DNA of 64,000 bases from Planktothrix tepida PCC 9214 (GCF_900009145.1 NZ_LN889812.1:374158-438157); one strand, 5' to 3'; numbered from the stretch's first letter, positions 8,309 through 17,149 are shown. Translations and numbers: made by a program. The notes: generated from the letters alone by a model not told the origin.

Positions 8309-8860
8309 TTAAATCAATAAGCTTGATTTTAAAATATTTTGAATAAATAATGTTGCTGTTGTTGGTGTTGCTGTTTTTAATCCCGTTGATGTTTCATTGT
8401 TCCACCATCCTTTTGTGGTTTGGGGCGATCGCCATAATTCTAAATGTTCAACGGCTGGATCAGCATAAAAACTTTCGTTTCCGCTTCCTAATAAAGCTGA
8501 ACTCCAATGGGTAAAATAATCATGGCTAATTCGATAAATCGGAAAATTTCCCACTAATGGAACCCCCCAACCATCAATCGCAATAAAGGCTTTAATCTTC
8601 CCACCGAATTGTTCCCAAGCTAAGGCTGCTCCAATTGCCCCCACAACTCCTGCACTAAAACTAATAATTATTATAGCAGATTTAGGGGTATTTTGTTGAA
8701 TAAAATTATAAATATCTAAACTGGAATAAGCCGGATATTTCTGAGTGGGAAAAATCAATAATTTTCCTAATTGCTCTTGCTCTTTCCAATTTTCTATAAT
8801 TTCATTTAAAAAACATTCTGTTAATTCAATTTCATGAATTCCAGGGCAAATTAATAACAT
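8309..8860 (-). CDS. Conserved alpha/beta-hydrolase-like hypothetical protein
   Basis: 183 residues. It begins MLLICPGIHEIELTECF and has a hydrophobic strand ending in ISFSAGVVGAIGAALAW, which resembles a nucleophile elbow (G-x-S-x-G-like SFSAG). AFIAIDGWGVPLVGNFP and SHDYFTHW follow. This suggests a small alpha/beta-hydrolase fold, but the acid and His of a triad cannot be assigned confidently. It is shorter than usual for active members of the fold. It is the first gene of a probable two-gene unit with the hydrolase that follows 11 bp later. Confidence 0.7.
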   Translation of the reverse strand: MLLICPGIHEIELTECFLNEIIENWKEQEQLGKLLIFPTQKYPAYSSLDIYNFIQQNTPKSAIIIISFSAGVVGAIGAALAWEQFGGKIKAFIAIDGWGVPLVGNFPIYRISHDYFTHWSSALLGSGNESFYADPAVEHLELWRSPQTTKGWWNNETSTGLKTATPTTATLFIQNILKSSLLI

Positions 8861-8894
8861 TTTTGATCAGTAATCAGCAAATTGCATACCCGTA

Positions 8895-8987
8895 GAACAG
8901 GCATCTTGCCTGTCACTCCTACCTATCACGACTCTACTTTACTTAACAAGTTAACAGGTTAACAGGTTAACAGGCAAGATGCCTGTT
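8895..8987. repeat. Two inverted AACAGGCATCTTGCCTGTT palindromes with GTTAACAG tandem repeat
   Basis: ACAGGCATCTTGCCTGT (8897-8913) and its inverse (8970-8986) flank 56 bp. That spacer ends in three tandem copies of the octamer GTTAACAG (8950-8973). A third copy of the palindrome is at 39351-39370. An ATG inside the second palindrome opens a long frame into the next gene but is probably not its start. Confidence 0.8.
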
Positions 8988-9110
8988 CCACATTACCCCC
9001 TTCCCTATCCCCCCATAGGGGATGTTAAACTTTTAGGGAGAGTTTGTCTGGGGAAGAGAACATTTCCCCAGAAGGACTTGATAGCAGCACTTGAACGCGA
9101 GGACAAAAAC

Positions 9111-10298
9111 GTGGTTGCGACTCCTGAAAAACTGGAAACCATTACTTCAGCATCTACCTCAACAGAGGGCCAAAATCGAGTGGCGGTTTTGCTCATGGGT
9201 TATGGTGAAGTCGAAAGTTATGAGGACTTTGCTAATTATAACGAACAAGCGTTAAATCTTTTAACCGCTAAATTTGCCCCCGTTCCCACTTGGATTTATC
9301 CGCCTCTGGCTAAACTTCTAGCAATGTTTGATCTCCATGAATGGAGTCATCAACATGGTAATTTTATTTCTCCCCATAATGCAATTTTTGAGAAACAACG
9401 GGCGGGAATTGAGCAACATTTAAAAGAGAAATGGGGCGATCGCATTAAAGTGTTTAAAGCCTTTAACTTTTGCGCTCCGTTTCTTCCTGAACAGGTTTTA
9501 ACTGAAATTAAAGCCGAAGGATTTGATAAACTGTTGATTTATCCTTTGTTAGTTGTTGACTCTATTTTTACCAGTGGTATCGCCGTTGAACAGGTGAATA
9601 AAGCCTTAGAAAAATTGGCAGATGAGGATGAACATTGGGTAAAAGGTCAACGTTATATTCCTTCCTTTTATAATGAACCTGACTATATTCAACTGTTAGG
9701 ACAGTTAGTAGAAGACAAGATTCAAAAACAGCTAATTCAAGCTTATCTTCCCTCGCAAATTGGTATTGTTTTAATGAATCATGGCTGTCCGCACAAAGCC
9801 AAAGGGTTTACGTCTGGTATTGATGAAAGTCAAGCTCTTTATGAACAGGTACGGGAAACTTTAATTAACCGTTATCCCTTAATTTCTGTGGGTTGGTTAA
9901 ACCATGATACCCCCTTAATTGAATGGACACAACCCAACGCTCAACTTGCTGCTAATAATTTAATTGAATTAGGAGCAAAAGCGATTGTATTTATGCCCAT
10001 TGGATTTGCGACCGAAAACCATGAAACGTTGTTAGATGTTGAACATATTATTGAGGCTTTACGTCGCAAATATTCTGAAATTACCTACGTTCAAATGGAA
10101 TGTGTCAACGACCATCCAGAATTTCTGAAAATGGCCGCAGACTGGGCAAACCCCCAAATTGACGTGCTGTTTAATGAAATGGCTTTAGCAGTTAATCCTG
10201 CTTTAGCGAATGTTCATAGCCATGATGATCACCATCATCACAGTCATGATCATGATCATCACCATCATCATGATCACGGTCATCATCACCACCATTAA
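9111..10298 (+). CDS. Ferrochelatase/CbiX-like chelatase-family protein with His-rich tail
   Basis: About 395 residues from the preferred GTG at 9111, which has a GAGGA ribosome site about 7 nt upstream; the ATG at 8979 lies inside a palindromic repeat and adds 44 unconserved residues. The body (RVAVLLMGYGEVESYEDFANYNEQ, FNFCAPFLPEQV, LLIYPLLVVDSIFTSG, VLMNHGCPHKAKGFTSG, PIGFATENHETLLDVE) has the repeated structure of class II chelatases such as ferrochelatase. It lacks the C-terminal chlorophyll-binding motif of the housekeeping cyanobacterial HemH, so it is probably a paralogue. The last 30 residues are almost all His with Asp and Ser, which suggests metal binding or storage. The metal and tetrapyrrole substrates are unknown. 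Confidence 0.7.
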   Translation: MVATPEKLETITSASTSTEGQNRVAVLLMGYGEVESYEDFANYNEQALNLLTAKFAPVPTWIYPPLAKLLAMFDLHEWSHQHGNFISPHNAIFEKQRAGIEQHLKEKWGDRIKVFKAFNFCAPFLPEQVLTEIKAEGFDKLLIYPLLVVDSIFTSGIAVEQVNKALEKLADEDEHWVKGQRYIPSFYNEPDYIQLLGQLVEDKIQKQLIQAYLPSQIGIVLMNHGCPHKAKGFTSGIDESQALYEQVRETLINRYPLISVGWLNHDTPLIEWTQPNAQLAANNLIELGAKAIVFMPIGFATENHETLLDVEHIIEALRRKYSEITYVQMECVNDHPEFLKMAADWANPQIDVLFNEMALAVNPALANVHSHDDHHHHSHDHDHHHHHDHGHHHHH

Positions 10299-10303
10299 AG
10301 CAG

Positions 10304-10330
10304 GTAGGGGCGAGGTCTTCTCGCCCTTAA
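10304..10330. repeat. GGGCGAGAAGACCTCGCCC palindrome
   Basis: GTAGGGGCGAGGTCTTCTCGCCC is followed by TTAA. The arms GGGCGAG and CTCGCCC form a stem just after the stop codon of the chelatase-like gene, where it may act as a terminator. A second copy in the opposite orientation lies at 58487-58513 inside a Uma2 gene. Confidence 0.75.
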
Positions 10331-10415
10331 CCATCAACAAAATCCAAGGATTTAACCTTTCCTAACCTCATTATTTTGAACTTTTTTTCGTTGATTTATT
10401 ATCTATAAACTTAGG

Positions 10416-11894
10416 TTAAAATTGTCGTGACCAGTCGGATAACCATCGTTCAACAACAACTTTAGTTTGGGTAAAAAATTCAACGGCGTGTTGTCCTTGA
10501 CCATGTAAATCTCCAAAAAAGCTATCTTTCCAACCACTAAAAGGAAAGAATGCCATCGGTGCCGCCACCCCAATATTAATCCCAATATTTCCCGCTTGAG
10601 CTTCATACCGAAACTTCCGCGCCGCCGCGCCACTACGGGTAAATAAACAAGCCATATTTCCATACTCACTTTGATTAATAAAAGCGATCGCTTCTTCAAT
10701 GGTATTCAGATGAATTAAACTTAATACGGGGCCGAAAATTTCTGTGCGGGCGAGTTCTCCCTGGGGATTAATATCTTGTAAGATTGTCGGACGCACAAAA
10801 TAACCTTGTTCATAACCGGAAATTTTAGGATTTCTGCCATCAATTAAAATTTTAGCACCTTCATCTTTTCCCTGTTGAATTAATCCTTCAATTCGAGTTT
10901 TACTTTGGGCAGAAATAACCGTCCCCATTTGTACAGTTTCGTCTAATCCATAGCCGACAACTCGAGTTTCTGCAACCGTGGCGATCGCATCTGTAAAACT
11001 CTGTTTTGCTTGACCAACGGTAATAGCAATGGAGGTAGCTAAACATCGTTGTCCGGCGCAACCAAAGGCACTATCAGCAATAATTTTTGTGGTCATTTCT
11101 AAATCAGCATCCGGTAAAATAATCACCGGATTTTTAGCTCCGCCTTGACATTGTGCCCGTTTTCCGTTAGCAGTTGCCCGACTATAAACATATTTAGCAA
11201 CGGGAGTAGAACCGACAAAACTAATGGCTTTAATATGAGGATGATCTAAAATAGCATCAACGGTTTCTTTGGCTCCATTAACTAAATTTATCACCCCAGG
11301 TGGTAATCCTAATTGATCAATTAAAGCAAACACTTTTTGCATCGTTAAAGGTACTTTTTCCGAGGGTTTAATAATACAAGTATTGCCACAGGCGATCGCA
11401 TAAGGAAAAAACCAAAAGGGAATCATCCCCGGAAAATTAAACGGAGCAATTATTGCTACAACTCCCAGAGGTTGACGAATCATAATTTCATCAATTCCCC
11501 TAGCAATATCTTCAGAATTGTAGCCTTGAATTAAGGTAGGAACGCCACAAGCCACTTCAACATTTTCAATTGCTCGTTGTAATTCACCCAGAGATTCAGC
11601 GAAGGTTTTTCCACATTCTAGGGTAATAGTTTGAGCTAAATCCTGTTGATTTTGCTCTAATAATTCTCGGAGTTTAAATAAATAGCGGATACGTTCTGTA
11701 ACCGGGGTTCTTCGCCAGGATGCAAAGGATTGTTGAGCAATTTCTGCCGCATGATTAAGTTCTGTTGCCGGAGATAGAGGAACTTTTGCTAATATTTCTA
11801 AGGTCGCTGGATTAATCACATTTAGGGTTTCTGTGGCTTCAGAAGAACACCATTGACCATTAATATAGTTGCTTAGAATTGGGGAAGTTGTCAT
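10416..11894 (-). CDS. mmsA: CoA-acylating methylmalonate-semialdehyde dehydrogenase
   Basis: 492 residues, normal for the family. It oxidises (methyl)malonate semialdehyde with NAD and CoA to propionyl-CoA or acetyl-CoA in valine, beta-alanine or inositol breakdown. Diagnostic segments are [23 protein letters not shown], the catalytic Cys in [10 protein letters not shown] (near 285), the [16 protein letters not shown] loop, the [16 protein letters not shown] strand and the C-terminal [19 protein letters not shown]. An AGGAG ribosome site lies 8 nt before the ATG. It follows upp by 24 bp on the same strand, so the two are probably co-transcribed. No other valine-degradation gene is nearby, so its pathway here is not clear. 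Confidence 0.9.
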   Translation of the reverse strand: MTTSPILSNYINGQWCSSEATETLNVINPATLEILAKVPLSPATELNHAAEIAQQSFASWRRTPVTERIRYLFKLRELLEQNQQDLAQTITLECGKTFAESLGELQRAIENVEVACGVPTLIQGYNSEDIARGIDEIMIRQPLGVVAIIAPFNFPGMIPFWFFPYAIACGNTCIIKPSEKVPLTMQKVFALIDQLGLPPGVINLVNGAKETVDAILDHPHIKAISFVGSTPVAKYVYSRATANGKRAQCQGGAKNPVIILPDADLEMTTKIIADSAFGCAGQRCLATSIAITVGQAKQSFTDAIATVAETRVVGYGLDETVQMGTVISAQSKTRIEGLIQQGKDEGAKILIDGRNPKISGYEQGYFVRPTILQDINPQGELARTEIFGPVLSLIHLNTIEEAIAFINQSEYGNMACLFTRSGAAARKFRYEAQAGNIGINIGVAAPMAFFPFSGWKDSFFGDLHGQGQHAVEFFTQTKVVVERWLSDWSRQF

Positions 11895-11918
11895 TTTTTT
11901 ATCTCCTAAATTATAGGG

Positions 11919-12554
11919 TTATTTTGTTCCAAATAAGCGATCGCCTGCATCTCCTAAACCCGGAATAATATAGCCGTGTTCATCGAGATGATCATCAATA
12001 GCAGCCGTATACAAAGGAACTTCAGGATGATAAGAATGGAAATGCTCAATACCTTCTGGTGAAGCAATTAAGCACAGAAATTTCACAGATAAAGGGTTTG
12101 TTTGTTTCAATCTTTGGATGGCTGCAACGGCCGTATTTCCAGTAGCAATCATGGGATCAACCACTAAAACTTCTCGTTCTTCGATATCATCTGGTAATCT
12201 AAAATAATATTCAATTGGAATAAACGTTCGCGGATCTCGATATAACCCAATATGGCCGACTCGTGCTGAAGGAATTAATTCTAAAATTCCATCTAAAATT
12301 CCCTGACCTGCCCGCATAATTGAAACAATAACCATTTTTTTCTCCGAGGCTAAAATCGGTGCTTCCATCGGGCCTAGAGGGGTTTTAATTAACTGTTTAC
12401 GGAGGGGTAAATCTCGCGTAATTTCATAAGCCAATAACATACTAATTTCCCTCAACAATTGACGAAACTTGGCGGTACTGGTTTCTTCCCTTCGCATCAA
12501 GGTGAGTTTATGTTGAATTAGAGGATGTTGAATGAGCGTAACGTTTGGATACAT
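11919..12554 (-). CDS. upp: Uracil phosphoribosyltransferase
   Basis: 211 residues, the expected length. It makes UMP from uracil and PRPP in pyrimidine salvage. Typical features are the N-terminal [33 protein letters not shown], the PRPP loop [16 protein letters not shown] (near 127-142) and the C-terminal uracil-binding [15 protein letters not shown]. It is cytoplasmic. It is preceded 41 bp upstream by a GAF-domain fragment and followed 24 bp later by mmsA. Confidence 0.95.
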   Translation of the reverse strand: MYPNVTLIQHPLIQHKLTLMRREETSTAKFRQLLREISMLLAYEITRDLPLRKQLIKTPLGPMEAPILASEKKMVIVSIMRAGQGILDGILELIPSARVGHIGLYRDPRTFIPIEYYFRLPDDIEEREVLVVDPMIATGNTAVAAIQRLKQTNPLSVKFLCLIASPEGIEHFHSYHPEVPLYTAAIDDHLDEHGYIIPGLGDAGDRLFGTK

Positions 12555-12595
12555 GAGTAATTTGGGGGAATTGGTGAATATAATTTCAATGGAAA

Positions 12596-12865
12596 TTAAC
12601 TGATCTTAATAACATTTTGTAAAATACAATCAGCACAAAAAGTAATATCTCTTGCGGTTTGGGTTAGCCTAGGCTCAATAATAGACTTAAACCACTGGCG
12701 ATCGCGATCAAGTAAACTAATTAAAGCAATGGGTGTTTTACAAATATAGGTAGCCAGAAGGGGTAGTTGATCAAAAGAAGGTTCGGCTTGTGTATCCAAA
12801 ATTTCATAGCGATACAGTGCATCTAATCGTTCTTTTTCGGTGTCGGGAATCAAAGCAGGTATCAT
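12596..12865 (-). pseudogene. Truncated GAF-domain fragment of a sensor protein
   Basis: 89 codons. IPDTEKERLDALYRYEILDTQAEPSFDQLPLLATYICKTPIALISLLDRDRQWFKS is the standard opening of GAF domains found at the head of cyanobacterial sensor kinases and GGDEF proteins. The fragment ends [17 protein letters not shown], cutting the GAF domain at about half length with no output domain following. Upp begins 41 bp further on. The frame is open and could be expressed, but it is most simply a remnant of a much longer signalling gene. Confidence 0.7.
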
Positions 12866-12938
12866 AATAGCATCAAGTTTGAGTCAACAGTTGCTATTGT
12901 ATCTTAATTTTAGTTTTCTAGGACAAATCTCAAGTTTT

Positions 12939-13592
12939 ATGATGTTGAAAAAAAGCCAGGTTTTGAAGCAGTGTATGATTGGTTTAACAAGTTTAATGAG
13001 TAGTTGGATAACGCTTAACTATTCCCTGCTTCCGGTACAAGCTGAGGTCATTTTTTCTTCTGGGGAAGGTAATGGTTCTTTTGGATTATTGAGTGATTTT
13101 GATGGCAAATACTTTTCGGGACAACAACAAATTGGTTATGAATTTTTGATTCGCCAAACCGTTGAAATTGATCAAATTTATTGGAATGGTCAATATTTTC
13201 CCGATGGGAAACCTTCAGAGGCTCAATTTTCCATCAGAATTTTTAAAATTGTTGAGGCAATACCAGAAATTACACCCCAAATTAATATACAGATCAGGGA
13301 AGTTCGCCAAACTCAAACGGATATTGAGCGTTTTTCCCATCCTGTTTTTAATTATGTGGGTTTAGTGCAACCCTTTAGATTAGAACCGGGACGTTATTTA
13401 CTTTCCATTGTTAATAATACTCAGGGTCATTCTGATGATTGGTTATGGATGACTACTGATCCCAAAACTCAGTTATTGGGTGTGGATCTAAAAATATTTT
13501 TTCGAGATCAAGATGGGATGGCTTGGAAAAGCGGATTAACAGGAAAAATGTCATTTACAATTTTAGGGAAACCCGCCTCCAATTCTAATTAA
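12939..13592 (+). CDS. Exported hypothetical protein
   Basis: About 217 residues from the ATG at 12939 (MMLKKSQVLKQCMIGL); a longer frame from a GTG at 12840 overlaps the divergent GAF fragment and only adds residues before the signal peptide. A signal peptide runs to about YSLLPVQAEV. The mature part, with VIFSSGEGNGSFG, GYEFLIRQTVEIDQIYWNG, FRLEPGRYLLSIVNNT and DDWLWMTTDP, reads as an all-beta jelly-roll-like domain, probably a surface or periplasmic protein. No family is recognised and the neighbours do not hint at a role. Confidence 0.65.
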   Translation: MMLKKSQVLKQCMIGLTSLMSSWITLNYSLLPVQAEVIFSSGEGNGSFGLLSDFDGKYFSGQQQIGYEFLIRQTVEIDQIYWNGQYFPDGKPSEAQFSIRIFKIVEAIPEITPQINIQIREVRQTQTDIERFSHPVFNYVGLVQPFRLEPGRYLLSIVNNTQGHSDDWLWMTTDPKTQLLGVDLKIFFRDQDGMAWKSGLTGKMSFTILGKPASNSN

Positions 13593-13611
13593 AAATCCAC
13601 TAAACCTGAAA

Positions 13612-13848
13612 TTACTCATCTGTGGTTAAGGATTTTTCCAGGGAATAATTACCTAGAATGAGTAACAAAAAAATCAGGCTGAGTTTAATGAACCAAGGTG
13701 TAGCTACAAAGAACCAAATCAGACAGGCTACACCAATTAAAGTTGCTAAAAGTTTGGGTAAGTCATCAATTTTCCATTGGGGATTACCAAGACTAACCCA
13801 AGCGGCTAGACAACTAATCAACAAAGGAATCAAGTAAATCGGAGCCAT
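13612..13848 (-). CDS. Small two-helix membrane protein
   Basis: 78 residues with three hydrophobic stretches (IYLIPLLISCLAAWVSL, LLATLIGVACLIWFFVATPWFI and LSLIFLLLILGNYSL), so it is predicted to lie in the membrane. No known family is recognised. The ATG at 13848 is the only sensible start. It converges with the exported hypothetical gene, 19 bp from its stop. Confidence 0.55.
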   Translation of the reverse strand: MAPIYLIPLLISCLAAWVSLGNPQWKIDDLPKLLATLIGVACLIWFFVATPWFIKLSLIFLLLILGNYSLEKSLTTDE

Positions 13849-13999
13849 TGTTGTTGTGCCCTAACAGATCTTATTCATAGTATACTGAATTACAAACTTT
13901 GTTCCAACTTCTCCTGATAGACCTCTAAAATTTAACATTTATATATAAAGGAAGAAGCAGTTCGAGAGCAGATCGCCTAAAAACCCAAATTTAACGTTA

Positions 14000-14107
14000 T
14001 ATAGCACTACCCATTAAGCGATTTAACAATACTAAACCTTGTAATAAGGGTCATAACTTACTGTTCCCTGTTCCCTGTTCCCTGTTCCCTATTCTAAGAG
14101 TGCTATA
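14000..14107. repeat. 108-bp element bounded by TATAGCACT/AGTGCTATA
   Basis: TATAGCACT (14000-14008) is repeated exactly inverted at 14099-14107. The interior holds AT-rich sequence and a four-copy heptamer array. The same 9-mer occurs at 62826-62834, and inverted within the 10-nt insertion of the response-regulator pseudogene at 35171-35180. It may be a MITE-like unit. It sits in the 290-bp gap before the molybdopterin oxidoreductase gene, which otherwise holds nothing recognisable. Confidence 0.45.
14061..14090. repeat. Heptamer short tandem repeat, CTGTTCC x4
   Basis: Four perfect copies of CTGTTCC followed by CT. Such heptanucleotide STRR arrays are well known in filamentous cyanobacteria. 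A single CCCTGTTCC also occurs at about 35071. Confidence 0.9.
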
Positions 14108-14139
14108 CTAACTAAAAAAATAGCCATTGAGTGTTGATC

Positions 14140-14733
14140 ATGTTAGGCCAATTTTTCCATAAACCCACTTCTGATGAGAGTGCTCGCGTTCCACCGGGAC
14201 AACATTTAAGCAAAGGTTTTCCCGTCTTAACCTATGGGGAAACTCCCCAAATTTCTCTTGAAGATTGGCAGTTAAAAGTTTGGGGTTTAGCCACACCCAA
14301 AACCTTTACTTGGTCGGATTTAATGGCAATGCCTAAAAGTAATTTTACCGCCGATTTTCACTGTGTAACTCACTGGTCAAAATTAGAGGTGAAATGGACA
14401 GGAATTAAAGTTACTGACTTCATGAAATTTGTTGAAGTTAACCCCCAAGCCATTCATGTTATGGAACACTGTTATGGAGGTTATACCACTAATGTTTCAA
14501 TGGAGGATTTCTTACGCGAAGACAACTTTTTTGCCTATGAGGTTTTTGATGAACCCTTACCCCCTGATCATGGTGGCCCCCTGCGGTTAGTGGTTCCCCA
14601 TTTATATGCTTGGAAAAGTGGAAAATGGATTAATGGGTTAGAATTTCTTGATCATGAGGAATTGGGATTTTGGGAACAAAATGGTTATCATAAAAGGGGG
14701 GAACCTTGGGCAGAAGAACGCTATAGTGATTGA
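14140..14733 (+). CDS. Molybdopterin-dependent oxidoreductase (sulfite-oxidase fold)
   Basis: About 197 residues from ATG 14140; a GTG three codons earlier is also possible. It is a single Oxidored_molyb domain: GFPVLTYGETPQISLEDWQLKVWG, the molybdenum-ligand Cys in FHCVTHWSKLEVKWTGI (near 79), HVMEHCYGGYTTNVSMEDF and PLPPDHGGPLRLVVPHLYAWKSGKWINGLEF. The family includes bacterial YedY/MsrP-like enzymes, but this version is short, lacks a Tat signal and is probably cytoplasmic. The substrate is unknown. No cofactor-synthesis gene is near. Confidence 0.85.
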   Translation: MLGQFFHKPTSDESARVPPGQHLSKGFPVLTYGETPQISLEDWQLKVWGLATPKTFTWSDLMAMPKSNFTADFHCVTHWSKLEVKWTGIKVTDFMKFVEVNPQAIHVMEHCYGGYTTNVSMEDFLREDNFFAYEVFDEPLPPDHGGPLRLVVPHLYAWKSGKWINGLEFLDHEELGFWEQNGYHKRGEPWAEERYSD

Positions 14734-14847
14734 TTTCAAGACTTAAGCATTATCGGGTCAAGGTAGGGTTGTAATTTTGGCAATCCTACTGATAAACTAA
14801 ATTGAATATGATGATTAAAGTGCCTCTTGAAATTACCCTGAACTTTT

Positions 14848-15066
14848 ATGAGTTTAACCAAAACTGAAGCCAGACAACTGTTAGAACGGATGATTTTTGA
14901 TAATGAACGTCCACGAGACTGGGTACAGGATGTTTGGGATATGAGCCCTATGTTAGGAGAAAATGCCGCTAAACTGCTTGATGCGTTTGATATGTTAGTA
15001 GACTGTTGTTCTGAAGAAAAATTAGAGAATTTAGTTCAAAGTTTATATGCAGAACATTTAGAATAA
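14848..15066 (+). CDS. Small conserved hypothetical protein
   Basis: 72 residues, acidic and helical (TEARQLLERMIFDNERPRDWVQDVWDMSP, AAKLLDAFDMLVDCC), ending KLENLVQSLYAEHLE. There is no signal peptide or membrane segment. No function is recognised. The acyltransferase gene follows 32 bp later on the same strand, so the two may be one transcript. Confidence 0.6.
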   Translation: MSLTKTEARQLLERMIFDNERPRDWVQDVWDMSPMLGENAAKLLDAFDMLVDCCSEEKLENLVQSLYAEHLE

Positions 15067-15098
15067 ACCAGAAATTAACAGTCTCAAACTCTAATCTA

Positions 15099-15764
15099 AT
15101 GTTGGAAAGTCTTTCTAACTCTAAAATTTCCCCTTGGTTAACACCCATTGCTTATCTTTTATGCTCTAGTGTAGTTATCCCCTTCTATTTTAAGAATATT
15201 GAAATTGAAGGTCAAGATTATTTACCCCGAACAGGTGCAGTTATTTTAGCACCTACTCATCGTTCCCGATGGGATGCAATTTTATTAGCTTATTCAGCCG
15301 GACGTTGGGTAACAGGACGAGACTTAAGATACATGGTTTTATTAGAGCAAACTCAGGGGTTTCAAGGGTGGTTTATTCAACGGTTGGGGGGGTTTCCTGT
15401 TAACCGAGAACACCCTGGAACATCCAGTATTCGCTATAGTATTGAAGTGTTAAAACAAGAACAAATTTTAGTTTTATTTCCCGAAGGACATATTTTTTTA
15501 GAATGGGATATTCATCCCATTCAACCCGGAGTCGCGCGAATTGCATTACAAACTTTATCCCAAAAACCGGATTTAGATTTAAAAATTATTCCGATTAGTA
15601 TTCGTTATGATAGACCTGCACCGATTTCTAAAGGGTCTTCTGTTCAAATCAAAATGGGTTCTCCAATTCAGGTTAATAACTATACAGAACAATCTCCTAA
15701 ATTGGCGACAAAATCTTTAACCTCAGATTTACAAACAGCCATTAAAATGTTACATCATAGATGA
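15099..15764 (+). CDS. 1-acylglycerol-3-phosphate acyltransferase family protein
   Basis: 221 residues of the PlsC family, which transfers acyl groups to lysophosphatidate or related lysolipids at the membrane. The HX4D catalytic motif is THRSRWDAI (His near 53), the second block is GGFPVNRE, and the third is LFPEGHIFLEWDIHPIQPGVARIA. An N-terminal hydrophobic stretch (LTPIAYLLCSSVVIPFYF) would anchor it to the membrane. The true substrate among PlsC paralogues cannot be decided. It converges on the NB-ARC gene, with 8 bp between the stops. Confidence 0.85.
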   Translation: MLESLSNSKISPWLTPIAYLLCSSVVIPFYFKNIEIEGQDYLPRTGAVILAPTHRSRWDAILLAYSAGRWVTGRDLRYMVLLEQTQGFQGWFIQRLGGFPVNREHPGTSSIRYSIEVLKQEQILVLFPEGHIFLEWDIHPIQPGVARIALQTLSQKPDLDLKIIPISIRYDRPAPISKGSSVQIKMGSPIQVNNYTEQSPKLATKSLTSDLQTAIKMLHHR

Positions 15765-15772
15765 TTAATTTT

Positions 15773-17149
15773 CTATTTACTTGATATGTATTGTTTAATT
15801 AAAGGTAAAATAGTATAACAATTACCTTGTTGTTCGATTAAACAGCGTCGTAATAAAGATTGAATGGCGTTGAGCAAATCTGATGAGATAACTTGGCTAT
15901 TTTCTAACAATTTAACTAAATTCACTGGATTGTTTTCGGCTACCAATAAAGACAGCACTTGTTTTTCTGCCTCTGATAAGCGATCGCATTGTTGTTGTAA
16001 ACTCTCTTTCACCTCTTCGGGTAACAATAGGGTATCTTTCAATAAGACTTCAGTTGCACATCCTCCCAACTCTTGGATCAAATTTGCTATACTTTTTAAC
16101 CAGAAGGGATTGCCTTGATAAGGTTGAATAATTGTCTCAAAATTCTCAATTTCAGCTAACCCATAATCTCTAAATATTTCGCGTACAGCAACAAGATCTA
16201 AACCCGTTAATTGTAAAGTCCGAATTACAGAATTTTGGTTTTTAACCTCAGTTACAATTCGAGGTTGTTCCCAACCCATTAACAAGAAACAACTTTGATG
16301 AGATAACTCTTTAATCTGTTTAAATAAAGTTCGATAGTCTTCATATCCGGGTTTATATTTTCCGGCTAATTCTCCGCTACTAAAAAGATTGTGAATATTA
16401 TTCAAAACCACTAAACAGCGATACTTTTGCAAATATTTGATTAGGGGTAAAGCTTTCGGATGAGGTATTGATAAATCTAGTTCTTCTGACTGCGAAAAAA
16501 ATTCGATTAAGTTAGTTTGAAATTCTGCTAAAGTTGGAGATGAGTCAAAATTGCACCAAATTACAGACTCAAATTCATCTTTAATTTGTTGAACCAATTG
16601 CACCGTTAACGCCGTTTTCCCCATCCCACTAATACCCGTAATGGCAATCAAACGACAGCGTTGTTGTAAAATCCAATTTGTCAAGGTTTCTAATTCAGGC
16701 GTGCGACCATAAAAAGCACCTAAATCAGGCATTTCACTTAAATCATAACATTGGTTTTTAGATTGTTTAGTATTATAACTATTCTCATTTTGCTGATACG
16801 GGTTCGGTATATCTGGCGGGTGTCTTCCTTCTCCACAAATATTAAAACTATCATTAACTACAACATCTTTTGCAAAGTTGAAAAGATTAGAGTTTTGTAA
16901 CCTCTCCATCGCGGCTCGAAAATTCGATTTACTAATATCTTCCCCTAGTTCCTCTGAAAAAATCTGCCATAATTTTGATCCCGCATTCCTAACGTTACTT
17001 TCAGAACAATCAAAGTCCTTAGCAATTTGTTTATATGTCTCATGTTGTAGAGTGCCCCGCAATACCGCTTCCTCTAAATCATCAAGATGCTGGCCCGTTT
17101 GAGCGAAGACTATTTTATCAGCGACTTTTAACACTTCTTTGAGATCCAT
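15773..17149 (-). CDS. NB-ARC (STAND) ATPase with N-terminal vMAP-like helical domain
   Basis: About 458 residues from ATG 17149. Residues 1-90 (MDLKEVLKVADKIVFAQTG, LDDLEEAVLRGTLQHETYKQIA, SESNVRNAGSKLWQIFSEELGE) match the HTH-like N-terminal domain seen on many cyanobacterial NB-ARC and vMAP proteins. The NB-ARC core follows: FYGRTPELETLTNWI, P-loop AITGISGMGKTALTVQL (near 170) and CLVVLNNIHNLFS at the Walker B position. A winged-helix-like region (EKQVLSLLVAENNPVNLVKLLE) closes the protein. No C-terminal WD40 or TPR sensor is present, so it is a short form. Walker B reads VLNNI rather than VLDDV. A role in signalling or conflict systems is inferred from the family only. Confidence 0.75.
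   Translation of the reverse strand: MDLKEVLKVADKIVFAQTGQHLDDLEEAVLRGTLQHETYKQIAKDFDCSESNVRNAGSKLWQIFSEELGEDISKSNFRAAMERLQNSNLFNFAKDVVVNDSFNICGEGRHPPDIPNPYQQNENSYNTKQSKNQCYDLSEMPDLGAFYGRTPELETLTNWILQQRCRLIAITGISGMGKTALTVQLVQQIKDEFESVIWCNFDSSPTLAEFQTNLIEFFSQSEELDLSIPHPKALPLIKYLQKYRCLVVLNNIHNLFSSGELAGKYKPGYEDYRTLFKQIKELSHQSCFLLMGWEQPRIVTEVKNQNSVIRTLQLTGLDLVAVREIFRDYGLAEIENFETIIQPYQGNPFWLKSIANLIQELGGCATEVLLKDTLLLPEEVKESLQQQCDRLSEAEKQVLSLLVAENNPVNLVKLLENSQVISSDLLNAIQSLLRRCLIEQQGNCYTILPLIKQYISSK

Noticed and set aside
8979-9110. Extension of the chelatase-like gene to ATG 8979
   Set aside because: The ATG is inside a dispersed palindrome and the added residues are not conserved. GTG 9111 has a clear ribosome site.
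10403-10699. Minus-strand frame inside mmsA
   Set aside because: An alternative frame of the dehydrogenase gene with no independent support.
12840-12938. GTG-started extension of the exported hypothetical protein
   Set aside because: It overlaps the divergent GAF fragment and would place 33 residues before a clear signal peptide.
14000-14107. CRISPR array from the heptamer repeats
   Set aside because: The repeats are contiguous 7-mers without spacers. No cas gene is near.
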